Source: Rhodobiaceae bacterium (GTDB lineage Bacteria; Pseudomonadota; Alphaproteobacteria; MED-G09). Taken from it: 46,868 bases of DNA. Position numbers and translations under genes: made by a program. This document shows positions 17,840 to 24,693 of this stretch, piece after piece. Where the stretch lies: positions 1 through 46,868 of the forward strand of contig PBNH01000019.1 in NCBI GenBank assembly GCA_002723035.1. The letters run 5' to 3'. The first letter of the stretch is position 1. Each line of letters begins with the position of its first letter. Below the pieces are notes generated by a model. It worked only from the letters and a program-made list of their open reading frames with translations, had not been told where the DNA came from and ran no database searches.

Positions 17840-18622
17840 ATGTTTTTTTTTCCATTCAAAGATGACAACCCTACAAAAAATAAACCTTTTATTTCTTATT
17901 TTATTATTTTTTTATGCTGCATAATCTATCTATTTCAATTTAGTTTATCTTCTGAGGACGGCTATTCAATAATAAAAGTTTTCGGAGCAACACCTTATTT
18001 GCTTACAAATGAGCTATTCCAATATTGGTATTCTGTCTTAAGCTCTATGTTTCTTCATGGCGGATTTATGCATCTACTGGGCAATCTTATATATTTATGG
18101 ATATTTGGCGACAATATAGAGGATGAATTTGGAAAATTTAATTTTATAATCTTTTATATTTTATGCGGTATAGGTGCCGTAATTGCTCAAATAATACTTG
18201 ACCCACAAAGTAATGTTCCAATGATAGGGGCAAGCGGTGCAATAGCAGGCCTTTTAGGTTCATATATAGTTCTTCACCCAAAAGCAAAGATATATGTTTT
18301 TGCCTGGATTGTTATATTTGTAAAACTTATAAAAGTTCCTGCTTTTATAGTTATAAGTATATGGATAGGCCTTCAATTTATGAATGTTTTTGACCAAGGT
18401 TCTTCAGGTGTTGCCTATTCTGCTCATATTGGGGGGTTTTTTACTGGATTAATTCTAACCCCAATTTTTAAAAAAAATACTACAAAAATCTTTACACAAG
18501 ATAATAATAAACCCTATATTTCTAGGGTTATATCGAATGAATTAGATAAAGATAGTATTCTTCGACATTTGCCTTCAAATAAAAAGAAAAAAAATTCAAA
18601 TAAAAATCCATGGGATTTATAA
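17840..18622 (+). CDS. Rhomboid-family intramembrane serine protease
   Basis: A 260-residue, six-helix membrane protein with the complete rhomboid active site: nucleophile Ser132 in IGASGAIAGLLG, catalytic His196 in YSAHIGGFFTG, and the oxyanion-side HGGFMHLLGN motif (His73, His78, Asn82) in the second helix. It cleaves transmembrane segments of other membrane proteins; the substrate is unknown. The cytoplasmic C-terminal 45 residues are lysine/asparagine-rich. The stop codon is immediately followed by the ATG of the acyltransferase gene, so the two form an operon. Confidence 0.93.
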   Translation: MFFFPFKDDNPTKNKPFISYFIIFLCCIIYLFQFSLSSEDGYSIIKVFGATPYLLTNELFQYWYSVLSSMFLHGGFMHLLGNLIYLWIFGDNIEDEFGKFNFIIFYILCGIGAVIAQIILDPQSNVPMIGASGAIAGLLGSYIVLHPKAKIYVFAWIVIFVKLIKVPAFIVISIWIGLQFMNVFDQGSSGVAYSAHIGGFFTGLILTPIFKKNTTKIFTQDNNKPYISRVISNELDKDSILRHLPSNKKKKNSNKNPWDL

Positions 18623-19489
18623 ATGGAATACCTTGATACAAAATATTTTAGTTATGCAGATCCAAACGATCCAATACATAGAAAAGCACTCATAAGATCG
18701 ATTGAATTTGTTACAGGTCAACCATACCTTTATAATATTTATAGAAAATATCAAAAAAATCCTGAGAAATGGAAAAGCTTCTGGGATGGATGCGTTGACT
18801 TATTGCAATTAGACGTTGATTTTGACGAGGAAAAAATAAAAAAAATTCCTTCAGAAGGCCCTTTAATGATAGTGGCAAACCATCCTTTTGGTGTTCTGGA
18901 TGGTTTAGTAATTTGCTGGCTAACAAGTAAAATTAGATCTGAGTTCAAAGTTCTAACTCATTCTCTTCTTCTCAGAGCATCAGAGACAAAAGATTTTCTT
19001 TTACCCATTGATTTTAGTGAAAGTAAAAATGCTATGATTACAAATCTTGAAACTAGAAAAGCAGCGAGAAAAATTCTTGATGAAGGAGGTACAATAGTTG
19101 TTTTTCCTGGGGGAACCGTATCAACAACAAAAAGATTTTATAATAAGACTGCTCTTGATCCAAGCTGGAGAAACTTTACTTCGAGGCTTATTAAAAGATC
19201 TAAACCAACAATTCTTCCATTACATTTTACTGGTCAAAATAGTTTTTTATTCCAGGCAGCTAGTCATTTAAGTGAAACACTTCGTTCCTCTCTTCTTTTT
19301 CATGAGGTAAAAAGAAGAATTAATACAAAAGTTCCAGTAATTATTGGCGATCCAATAAGTTATTCAGATATTGATGAAAATTTATCTAATACTGAACTAT
19401 CTGAATATCTTAGAAATACAACATATAGAATTAATCCTATTTGGAAATCAAAAGATGTTCCATTGGGTAAAGACTTCAAAGAGTTTTAA
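18623..19489 (+). CDS. Lysophospholipid acyltransferase (PlsC-like, HX5D)
   Basis: A 288-residue glycerolipid acyltransferase-fold protein. The catalytic block is NHPFGVLDG with His87 and Asp93, i.e. HX5D rather than the classical HX4D; this longer form is typical of the OlsA/hemolysin-like branch of acyltransferases. The second conserved block is VVFPGGTVSTTKRFY and the third PTILPLHFTGQNSF. It has no clear membrane-spanning helix and would act at the inner leaflet. It starts directly after the rhomboid stop. Lysophosphatidic acid or ornithine-lipid precursors are plausible acceptors; the choice is inference. Confidence 0.85.
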   Translation: MEYLDTKYFSYADPNDPIHRKALIRSIEFVTGQPYLYNIYRKYQKNPEKWKSFWDGCVDLLQLDVDFDEEKIKKIPSEGPLMIVANHPFGVLDGLVICWLTSKIRSEFKVLTHSLLLRASETKDFLLPIDFSESKNAMITNLETRKAARKILDEGGTIVVFPGGTVSTTKRFYNKTALDPSWRNFTSRLIKRSKPTILPLHFTGQNSFLFQAASHLSETLRSSLLFHEVKRRINTKVPVIIGDPISYSDIDENLSNTELSEYLRNTTYRINPIWKSKDVPLGKDFKEF

Positions 19490-19490
19490 A

Positions 19491-19949
19491 TTAATCAATT
19501 AATTCAGGAAACGGGTTGGCGGTTCCTGTCATATTTCCTGTTCCGTTATCATTATATAAAACTGCATATTTCCTTAACTTAAAGAGCCATTCACCATTTT
19601 CTTTAATGTATTTATCTTGGTAAACTCCAATATTAAAAAATCCAACAGGATTATTTTCTGGATCTTTTTCTTTAGTTTGAATATGTTCAACAATGTACCA
19701 TCTGCCAGTTGCGGTATCACCATTAACTTCTGTAGTACCATTTTGAATTAATTGAGCAACATAAGAAAAGCCAGCCATTGCATTAACCCAAAGTTCTACA
19801 ATTGCGTCTTTTCCTTTTACTGATGGCATACTGCTTAAATCCCATTCAGAGTCCTCACACCAAGTTGAAGACCAATCTTCTTTGTCTACTCGGTTTACAG
19901 CGTCAGCATATTTCTCAACTAAACTTCTAATTTCTTCTTTATCACTCAT
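19491..19949 (-). CDS. SnoaL-like NTF2-fold protein
   Basis: A 152-residue protein with the NTF2/SnoaL fold: an opening helix pair (IRSLVEKYADAVNRVDKEDWSSTWCEDSEWDLSSM) followed by the cone-shaped beta sheet (VNGDTATGRWYIVEHIQ, GVYQDKYIKENGEWLFKLRKY). Family members include polyketide cyclases, dehydratases and ring-hydroxylating beta subunits. A strong GGAGGG ribosome site precedes the ATG and overlaps the end of the upstream ABM-fold gene, so the two are cotranscribed. It is one of three NTF2-fold proteins in the window. Confidence 0.85.
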   Translation of the reverse strand: MSDKEEIRSLVEKYADAVNRVDKEDWSSTWCEDSEWDLSSMPSVKGKDAIVELWVNAMAGFSYVAQLIQNGTTEVNGDTATGRWYIVEHIQTKEKDPENNPVGFFNIGVYQDKYIKENGEWLFKLRKYAVLYNDNGTGNMTGTANPFPELID

Positions 19950-19963
19950 ATTTAATTTCCCTC

Positions 19964-20308
19964 CTAAGAAAAATCAGCTCTAGCCACACCTGTTTCATCA
20001 TAAACAGGTTCTTCTTTTGCAATTTTATATTTTGCAGAAAAAGCGCTTAATAAGCCAACTTCATTCAGTGTTGCTCCCATATTTTTATACCAATCATCTT
20101 CAAAATGTTTTTTCAAAGACTCTTCGCTTTCCCATCTTTCCATAACCCATATTCTACCTGGTACATATGGATCTAATGTCCAACTGTAATCCTGACATCC
20201 CTCTTCAGTAAGCGCACCATCAATTAGAGGTTTGCATCTTTTCATCAAATCATCAATCTGTTCAGGGTCTATATCAAAAGTTGCAGTAATAATTATGTCT
20301 GTTGCCAT
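19964..20308 (-). CDS. Antibiotic biosynthesis monooxygenase (ABM) domain protein
   Basis: A 114-residue ferredoxin-like-fold protein of the ABM/YgiN group. ITATFDIDPEQIDDLMKRCKPLIDGALTEEGCQDYSW and VWVMERWESEESLKKHFE-type segments (here IWVMERWESEESLKKHFED) are characteristic. Some members are cofactor-free quinol monooxygenases; others bind heme or have no known reaction. GGAGG lies just before the ATG. It is the first gene of a two-gene operon with the SnoaL-like gene, divergent from the MscS channel gene. Confidence 0.85.
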   Translation of the reverse strand: MATDIIITATFDIDPEQIDDLMKRCKPLIDGALTEEGCQDYSWTLDPYVPGRIWVMERWESEESLKKHFEDDWYKNMGATLNEVGLLSAFSAKYKIAKEEPVYDETGVARADFS

Positions 20309-20444
20309 CTTTAGCCTCCAATAAATGTAATTAAAAAATATTAATGCATTACAAAATCAAAAAATAAAGAGTTTATTTATTTTTTTTCTTAAGATTTAAA
20401 ATTTGTATTTATAGATAAAGAAACGAATCTGATAACATTTTAAC

Positions 20445-21404
20445 ATGGCTAATATTTTTAAAAATTTGTTAAAGCCTGAGTCAGGTTCAGCTAAATTTCT
20501 TTTAATTGCTTTCGTACTATTTTTCTTTTCTTTAGAGTTTTTACCTTTTCTTGAACCCATCAAACAATTTTTAGATGCCGATGAGCTTTCAGTAAGTATT
20601 GGGGAATCAAAATTTTCTGCTTATCTTATAATTCAAGGAACTTTAATAATAGCAACACTACTATGGCTAACTGGTATTCTATCCGATATTGCAGCAAAAT
20701 TTGTTAAAAAAATTCCTGGGATTAATTCAAATAACAGAAATCTTATAACCAAAGCCCTACAAATTTTAATTTATTTTATAGCATTCCAAATTGGAATGAA
20801 TTTTCTTGGAATAGACCTTACTGCTTTAGCAGTTTTCAGTGGTGCCCTAGGAATTGGTATAGGTTTTGGCCTTCAAAAAATTACATCTAACTTCATTAGT
20901 GGAATAATTATTTTATTTGAAAAAACTGTACAAAATGACGATTTAATTGAATTGAATGATGGAACATTAGGTTTTATTAGAAATACCGGCTCAAGAGCAT
21001 CCCTGATTGAAACATATGACGGCAAAGAGGTAATGGTTCCTAACGAAGACCTGATTACAAATAGAGTTATAAATTATACTCACAGTAATAAAAAAGCTAG
21101 AATAACTATAAATATAGGTGTCTCTTATGATTGTGATATTAAAAAAGCACAAGAATTGATATTAAAGGCAGCGAGTGAACACCCAAAGACAGCAAAAAAT
21201 CCAGAACCTTTATGCTTTTTAAGAGAATTTGCCGATAGCTCTGTAAATTTCCTTTTATTATTTTGGATCAATGATGTGATAGATGGCCGCTATGGACCAC
21301 AAAGCGATGTATTATTTTCGATTTGGGAAAAGTTTAAAGAAAATAATATAGAAATTCCATATCCGCAAAGTGATGTCCATATTAAAGAAAGCAAAAGCGA
21401 ATAA
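20445..21404 (+). CDS. Small mechanosensitive channel, MscS family
   Basis: A 319-residue MscS-type channel. Membrane segments lie at about 17-32, 55-75, 100-120 and 125-145; the pore helix ALAVFSGALGIGIGFGLQKITSNFISGIIIL has the Ala/Gly packing pattern of the MscS pore, followed by the beta domain (GFIRNTGSRASLIETYDGKEVMVPNEDLITNRVINYT) and the alpha-beta vestibule (PLCFLREFADSSVNFLLLFWI). It releases solutes on hypo-osmotic shock. It overlaps the next gene by one base (TAATG), so they are coupled. Confidence 0.93.
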   Translation: MANIFKNLLKPESGSAKFLLIAFVLFFFSLEFLPFLEPIKQFLDADELSVSIGESKFSAYLIIQGTLIIATLLWLTGILSDIAAKFVKKIPGINSNNRNLITKALQILIYFIAFQIGMNFLGIDLTALAVFSGALGIGIGFGLQKITSNFISGIIILFEKTVQNDDLIELNDGTLGFIRNTGSRASLIETYDGKEVMVPNEDLITNRVINYTHSNKKARITINIGVSYDCDIKKAQELILKAASEHPKTAKNPEPLCFLREFADSSVNFLLLFWINDVIDGRYGPQSDVLFSIWEKFKENNIEIPYPQSDVHIKESKSE

Positions 21405-22147
21405 TGTTAAATATTAAAAATATAATTTTTTTGTGTTTTTCATTATTTTTTTTAGGAGATAATTTATTTGCACAAATAGTAAATATGGAATCTGCCAGAA
21501 AAGAAAACCTCTCAGGATTTCATTTTCAAGCAAATTTAGGTTTGAACGGTTCCAGCGGTACAGTAGATAGAACGAATTATTCTGTTGAAACTAGATTAGA
21601 TTATAACTCAAATAATTGGCAGAGATTTGGTGTTTTTTCTTACAAAAGAGAAGAAAAAGATGACTCAATTACATCTAATAATACTTTCTTACACCTAAGA
21701 GCAGTAAGAAAAGTTAATGACTTAGTTTCCTGGGAAATATTTGCGCAACTAAGTGAGAAACCTTTACAGAAAATTAAAAGAAGAGAGCTTTTTGGAGCAG
21801 GTTTGAGATTCAGCCCATTTAAATCCCTTAGAATTGGTTTAGGATTATTTGACGAAAATGAGAAGAGGATATTATCAGAAACGAGAAAAACAACTCGTTT
21901 AAATACATACATAACTAATGATTTTAAAATATCTGACACAGCAATATTTGAGTCAACTTTGTATATTCAACCTGATATTGACGACCTTTCAGAAGTAAGA
22001 TCATTTTTTGTTGCTGGGTTAAGATTAAAAATAACTGAAAAATTTTCTTCAATTATTTCCTTTGAAAATACATATGACTCATCTCCTCCCCCTAATACAG
22101 ATGAATCTAATATATTTTATGGTATAAAATTTAGCTTTGAATATTAA
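21404..22147 (+). CDS. Outer-membrane beta-barrel protein, DUF481/YdiY-like
   Basis: A 247-residue secreted protein with a signal peptide (about 1-23, ending LFA). The rest alternates beta strands with charged turns and ends in FEY, the C-terminal aromatic signal of outer-membrane barrels. NSNNWQRFGVFSYKREEKDD and LGAGLRFSPFKS-like segments fit the DUF481 (YdiY, salt-induced) family. Coupling to the MscS gene by a one-base overlap suggests a shared response to osmotic change. The specific function is not known. Confidence 0.75.
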   Translation: MLNIKNIIFLCFSLFFLGDNLFAQIVNMESARKENLSGFHFQANLGLNGSSGTVDRTNYSVETRLDYNSNNWQRFGVFSYKREEKDDSITSNNTFLHLRAVRKVNDLVSWEIFAQLSEKPLQKIKRRELFGAGLRFSPFKSLRIGLGLFDENEKRILSETRKTTRLNTYITNDFKISDTAIFESTLYIQPDIDDLSEVRSFFVAGLRLKITEKFSSIISFENTYDSSPPPNTDESNIFYGIKFSFEY

Positions 22148-22154
22148 ATAATTA

Positions 22155-22274
22155 TTAATTCTCAATGTAATATAATAGTAAATTAAAGTAATCAATTATT
22201 ATATTTTTAAACTCAGGTGTAATATATAAACTTACAAAAATACCTAAAAGAAATCCAAATAAAAATTTAATCAC
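22155..22274 (-). CDS. Putative 39-residue membrane microprotein
   Basis: A GTG-initiated frame encoding MIKFLFGFLLGIFVSLYITP then a short polar and a second hydrophobic stretch, ending YIEN. It overlaps the upstream 38-residue frame by 8 bases (GTGATTAA), the same coupling style used by recognised gene pairs in this window. The first 20 residues look like one membrane helix or an uncleaved signal anchor. No family is recognised and chance ORFs of this size are common in AT-rich DNA, so this is tentative. Confidence 0.4.
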   Translation of the reverse strand: MIKFLFGFLLGIFVSLYITPEFKNIIIDYFNLLLYYIEN

Positions 22275-22383
22275 AAATTTTTTCCTTTTTTCTATTATAA
22301 ATCTTTTTATTTTTTACAACTCTTTGATAAGTTGCTTGTTTTTGCCTAATAATTCTTGGCTTTTTAGGATTTTTCTCTTTCAT
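22267..22383 (-). CDS. Putative 38-residue very basic microprotein
   Basis: ATG at 22383 inside the 3' end of the TPR gene, in another frame. The product starts MKEKNPKKPRIIRQKQATYQ, has about 14 Lys/Arg in 38 residues and no hydrophobic segment, suggesting nucleic-acid or ribosome binding, or simply chance. It overlaps the TPR gene by 20 bases and the next micro-ORF by 8. No family recognised. Confidence 0.35.
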   Translation of the reverse strand: MKEKNPKKPRIIRQKQATYQRVVKNKKIYNRKKEKICD

Positions 22384-22948
22384 TGCTTGCTTTCCAAAGA
22401 CCAGCCTCTTTTAACTTTCTTCTTTTATTTTCAAAATAATCAATTAAGGATGGATTTAAGGTAACCGCTTTTTTATAGAGACGAACTGCCTCATCAATAT
22501 TTCCAAGGTATTCATGAGCCATTCCTTTATTAAAATAAATAGCAGAAATATCCTCTAAGTTATTATCATAAGAAGCCTGATATTTTTCTAATGCACCATA
22601 ATAATCTTTTAATAATAATAAGCTATTTCCTTGGTTTAAAAGTACCTCAGCTCTCATACTTTCGTTTTTAAATGCAATTTCAAATTGCTCCAGAGCCATT
22701 CTTGGTTTTGATTTATTGTTATATATAATGCCAAGATTTACTCTTGTAGCAGCAAGGTCTTTTTTTGAAATTGTATTTTCAGAAATTGCCTTTAAACATG
22801 TAAAAACAGATGCTTGATTGGTGTATCCATATTTAGCATGTTTATAACATATTAGAGCATCACTACTTCCAATAACAGTAATCGCAGCATTCAAATTATT
22901 TGAACCAAAAAAAAATAAAAAAGAAAAAGTTATGAATTTTTTTAACAT
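22364..22948 (-). CDS. Secreted tetratricopeptide-repeat protein
   Basis: A 194-residue protein with a signal peptide (about 1-21, ending LNA) and TPR-type helix pairs: AATRVNLGIIYNNKSKPRMALEQFEIAFKN, AEVLLNQGNSLLLLKDYYGALEKYQASYDN and SAIYFNKGMAHEYLGNIDEAVRLYKKAVTLNP are three clear repeats. It is a periplasmic protein-protein interaction scaffold; partners are unknown. It follows the NTF2-fold gene by 9 bases on the same strand. The start region contains two cysteines (residues 34 and 51 or so) that could form a disulfide. Confidence 0.85.
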   Translation of the reverse strand: MLKKFITFSFLFFFGSNNLNAAITVIGSSDALICYKHAKYGYTNQASVFTCLKAISENTISKKDLAATRVNLGIIYNNKSKPRMALEQFEIAFKNESMRAEVLLNQGNSLLLLKDYYGALEKYQASYDNNLEDISAIYFNKGMAHEYLGNIDEAVRLYKKAVTLNPSLIDYFENKRRKLKEAGLWKASNEREKS

Positions 22949-22957
22949 TAAATATCC

Positions 22958-23467
22958 TTAAAACTCTATTGAAAAACCATCAGAAATATGACGTTCAGGC
23001 CAAAAAAATTCTAAGTTCATATTCTTAATTTTCCATTCTCCATCAATTTTGACATATTCTTCATCATAAAGAGCAAACCATAAAAAATTACTAGATCCAG
23101 GCTCTAAATCTGACCCATCCATATTTTTAGTTAAACCGTCAAGAAGATATACTCTTCCTTTAGCTGTTCCAGGACCAGTTATTTTTATAAGATGATTTGT
23201 ATTTATATGCATACTTAAAAATGGTGTATCCAATGAATCCTTAAAAGTTTCTTTATAATTATTATAAATTACTTCTTTACCAACCCAATCTCCGTAAGGT
23301 CCGTAACCGCAAACAGCACCCTCAGCAAAAACATCCATCAATTTATCAAGATCTCTTGCATCCATATGATATGAATACCTCAACCTTAATTCTCTAATTT
23401 TTTCAATACTAATTAAGTTTCTTAAAGATTTAATTTCCTCTGCTGATAAATTTTCCTCATTACTCAT
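22958..23467 (-). CDS. SnoaL-like NTF2-fold protein
   Basis: A 169-residue SnoaL-like protein with the typical opening SIEKIRELRLRYSYHMDARDLDKLMDVFAEGAVC and sheet segments TPFLSMHINTNHLIKITGPGTAKGRVYLLDGL and YVKIDGEWKIKNMNLEFFWPE. Tyr/His/Asp in the opening region match the pocket residues of the SnoaL/scytalone-dehydratase-like group. It overlaps the end of an upstream 63-residue frame by 8 bases. Substrate unknown; cyclase, dehydratase and isomerase roles are all possible. Confidence 0.85.
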   Translation of the reverse strand: MSNEENLSAEEIKSLRNLISIEKIRELRLRYSYHMDARDLDKLMDVFAEGAVCGYGPYGDWVGKEVIYNNYKETFKDSLDTPFLSMHINTNHLIKITGPGTAKGRVYLLDGLTKNMDGSDLEPGSSNFLWFALYDEEYVKIDGEWKIKNMNLEFFWPERHISDGFSIEF

Positions 23468-23651
23468 CTCTTTCTCCTTTGCAATTTTGTTGAAACTTAG
23501 CCATACCCAATGAAGATACTTTTACTGGAGGATGAATATAATCCTTTTTAGTATTATGTACCGGAGGTAGAAAAGATATAGAACCAAAAGATGTTTCTAC
23601 TATACCTGAATTTTTAATTATTGACTTCCAATCATTATGTCTATTTTTCAT
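23460..23651 (-). CDS. Hypothetical 63-residue protein
   Basis: Starts MKNRHNDWKSIIKNSG and contains a proline-containing core (SISFLPPVHNTKKDYIHPPVK). It ends inside the start of the NTF2-fold gene with an 8-base overlap, the arrangement seen for coupled genes elsewhere here. There is no obvious ribosome site and no recognised family. The balanced composition and overlap favour a real gene, but the evidence is moderate. Confidence 0.5.
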   Translation of the reverse strand: MKNRHNDWKSIIKNSGIVETSFGSISFLPPVHNTKKDYIHPPVKVSSLGMAKFQQNCKGERDE

Positions 23652-23714
23652 AAAAATATACTAAAATAATTTTCTCAATATTTCAAAGAATATCATTTTC
23701 TGATACCTTAAGTT

Positions 23715-24131
23715 ATGACAATTAATAAAGATCTTAAGAATTTTAAAAAATGGTATGAGACAGAACCTTTTGAAGATTTTGTTGGTCCTTTTTTTTACAA
23801 AAAAAATAAAAATAATTATATTTCTGCTTTTGAATGCAAGGATCATCATCTTAACGCAATGAGAAGTCTTCATGGCGGTATGATTATGTCATTTATTGAT
23901 TATACAATGTTTGTGGTTTGTCTTGAAGTCATAAAAGAACAATCATTTGTAACCGTATCGTGCTCAACTGAATTTTTAAACCCTTCCATAGACGATAAGA
24001 TAATTTATGGTAATGGTGAAATTACTCAAGAGACTAAATCTATGATTTTTGTAAAAGGTAAAATTTTTAATAATCAAAATAAAACAATATCAACATTTAG
24101 TGGCATTCTTAAAAAAATAAGATCTAAATAA
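23715..24131 (+). CDS. Hotdog-fold thioesterase, PaaI-like
   Basis: A 138-residue acyl-CoA thioesterase-type protein. The catalytic-loop motif MRSLHGGMIMSFIDYTMF is the PaaI signature (HGG followed by an acidic residue), and SFVTVSCSTEFLNPSIDDKIIYGNGEITQETKS fits the central sheet. It hydrolyses an acyl- or aryl-CoA, substrate unknown. The 3' end overlaps the convergent DUF3429 gene by 8 bases. A second PaaI-like gene lies near 40.5 kb. Confidence 0.87.
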   Translation: MTINKDLKNFKKWYETEPFEDFVGPFFYKKNKNNYISAFECKDHHLNAMRSLHGGMIMSFIDYTMFVVCLEVIKEQSFVTVSCSTEFLNPSIDDKIIYGNGEITQETKSMIFVKGKIFNNQNKTISTFSGILKKIRSK

Positions 24132-24552
24132 TTACAGGAATAATTAAACACACTACAACAAGAGTTGTAATAAGAACTCTTAAATAAAAATATTTTTTTT
24201 GCGTAATATTTTGCTTATAAATATAAAAATCAATTAACAAAAGAATAATTAAAATTAATATTTGTAATAAGAAAAAATAATTTGTTATCAAAAATAAAAT
24301 TCCAAAAAAACTTGAGATTGTAAGAAAGTTACTTAAAAAAAATAAATTAACTTTAAGATTGTTATTTGTTAAAAATATTCCCCAGTGACTTCCACAAATA
24401 AACGATATTATCGATAAACTGTATATTGCTAGTATATAATTAATATCCAAATTAAAAAATTTTTCAAAAGACAGTATTCTTAAAAATGCAAAAAAAATAA
24501 AAGGAATGCTTCCCAAGGAAATTAGTATATAAGCTAAATTTTTTTTAATCAT
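24124..24552 (-). CDS. DUF3429 membrane protein
   Basis: A 142-residue protein with four to five hydrophobic segments. The opening LGSIPFIFFAF and the central SIISFICGSHWGIFL, with the conserved His-Trp-Gly, fit DUF3429. The function is unknown. It starts with a 4-base ATGA overlap with the DUF2256 gene, which itself follows typA, so the three are probably one transcript. Confidence 0.75.
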   Translation of the reverse strand: MIKKNLAYILISLGSIPFIFFAFLRILSFEKFFNLDINYILAIYSLSIISFICGSHWGIFLTNNNLKVNLFFLSNFLTISSFFGILFLITNYFFLLQILILIILLLIDFYIYKQNITQKKYFYLRVLITTLVVVCLIIPVII

Positions 24553-24686
24553 TTATTTTTATTTCTTCTACATCTCTCAGAGCAATATAAAACTTGATCC
24601 CAACATGATTTCCATTTTTTTCTCCAAGAGAAATCTTTTTTACATACTTTACAAATTTTTGTTGGTAAATTTTTTTTATTCATCAT
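24549..24686 (-). CDS. DUF2256 small zinc-finger-like protein
   Basis: A 45-residue protein (or 44, from the second of two consecutive ATGs) starting MMNKKNLPTKICKVCKKDFS, then WRKKW, and ending with CSERCRRNKNK. CxxC (ICKVC) and CxxxC (CSERC) flank the WRKKWKSCW core, exactly the DUF2256 layout. The four cysteines probably bind zinc. It lies 7 bases after the typA stop and overlaps the DUF3429 start by 4 bases. The function is not known; its place beside typA hints at a translation-related role, which is inference. Confidence 0.85.
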   Translation of the reverse strand: MMNKKNLPTKICKVCKKDFSWRKKWKSCWDQVLYCSERCRRNKNK

Positions 24687-24693
24687 CAAATAA

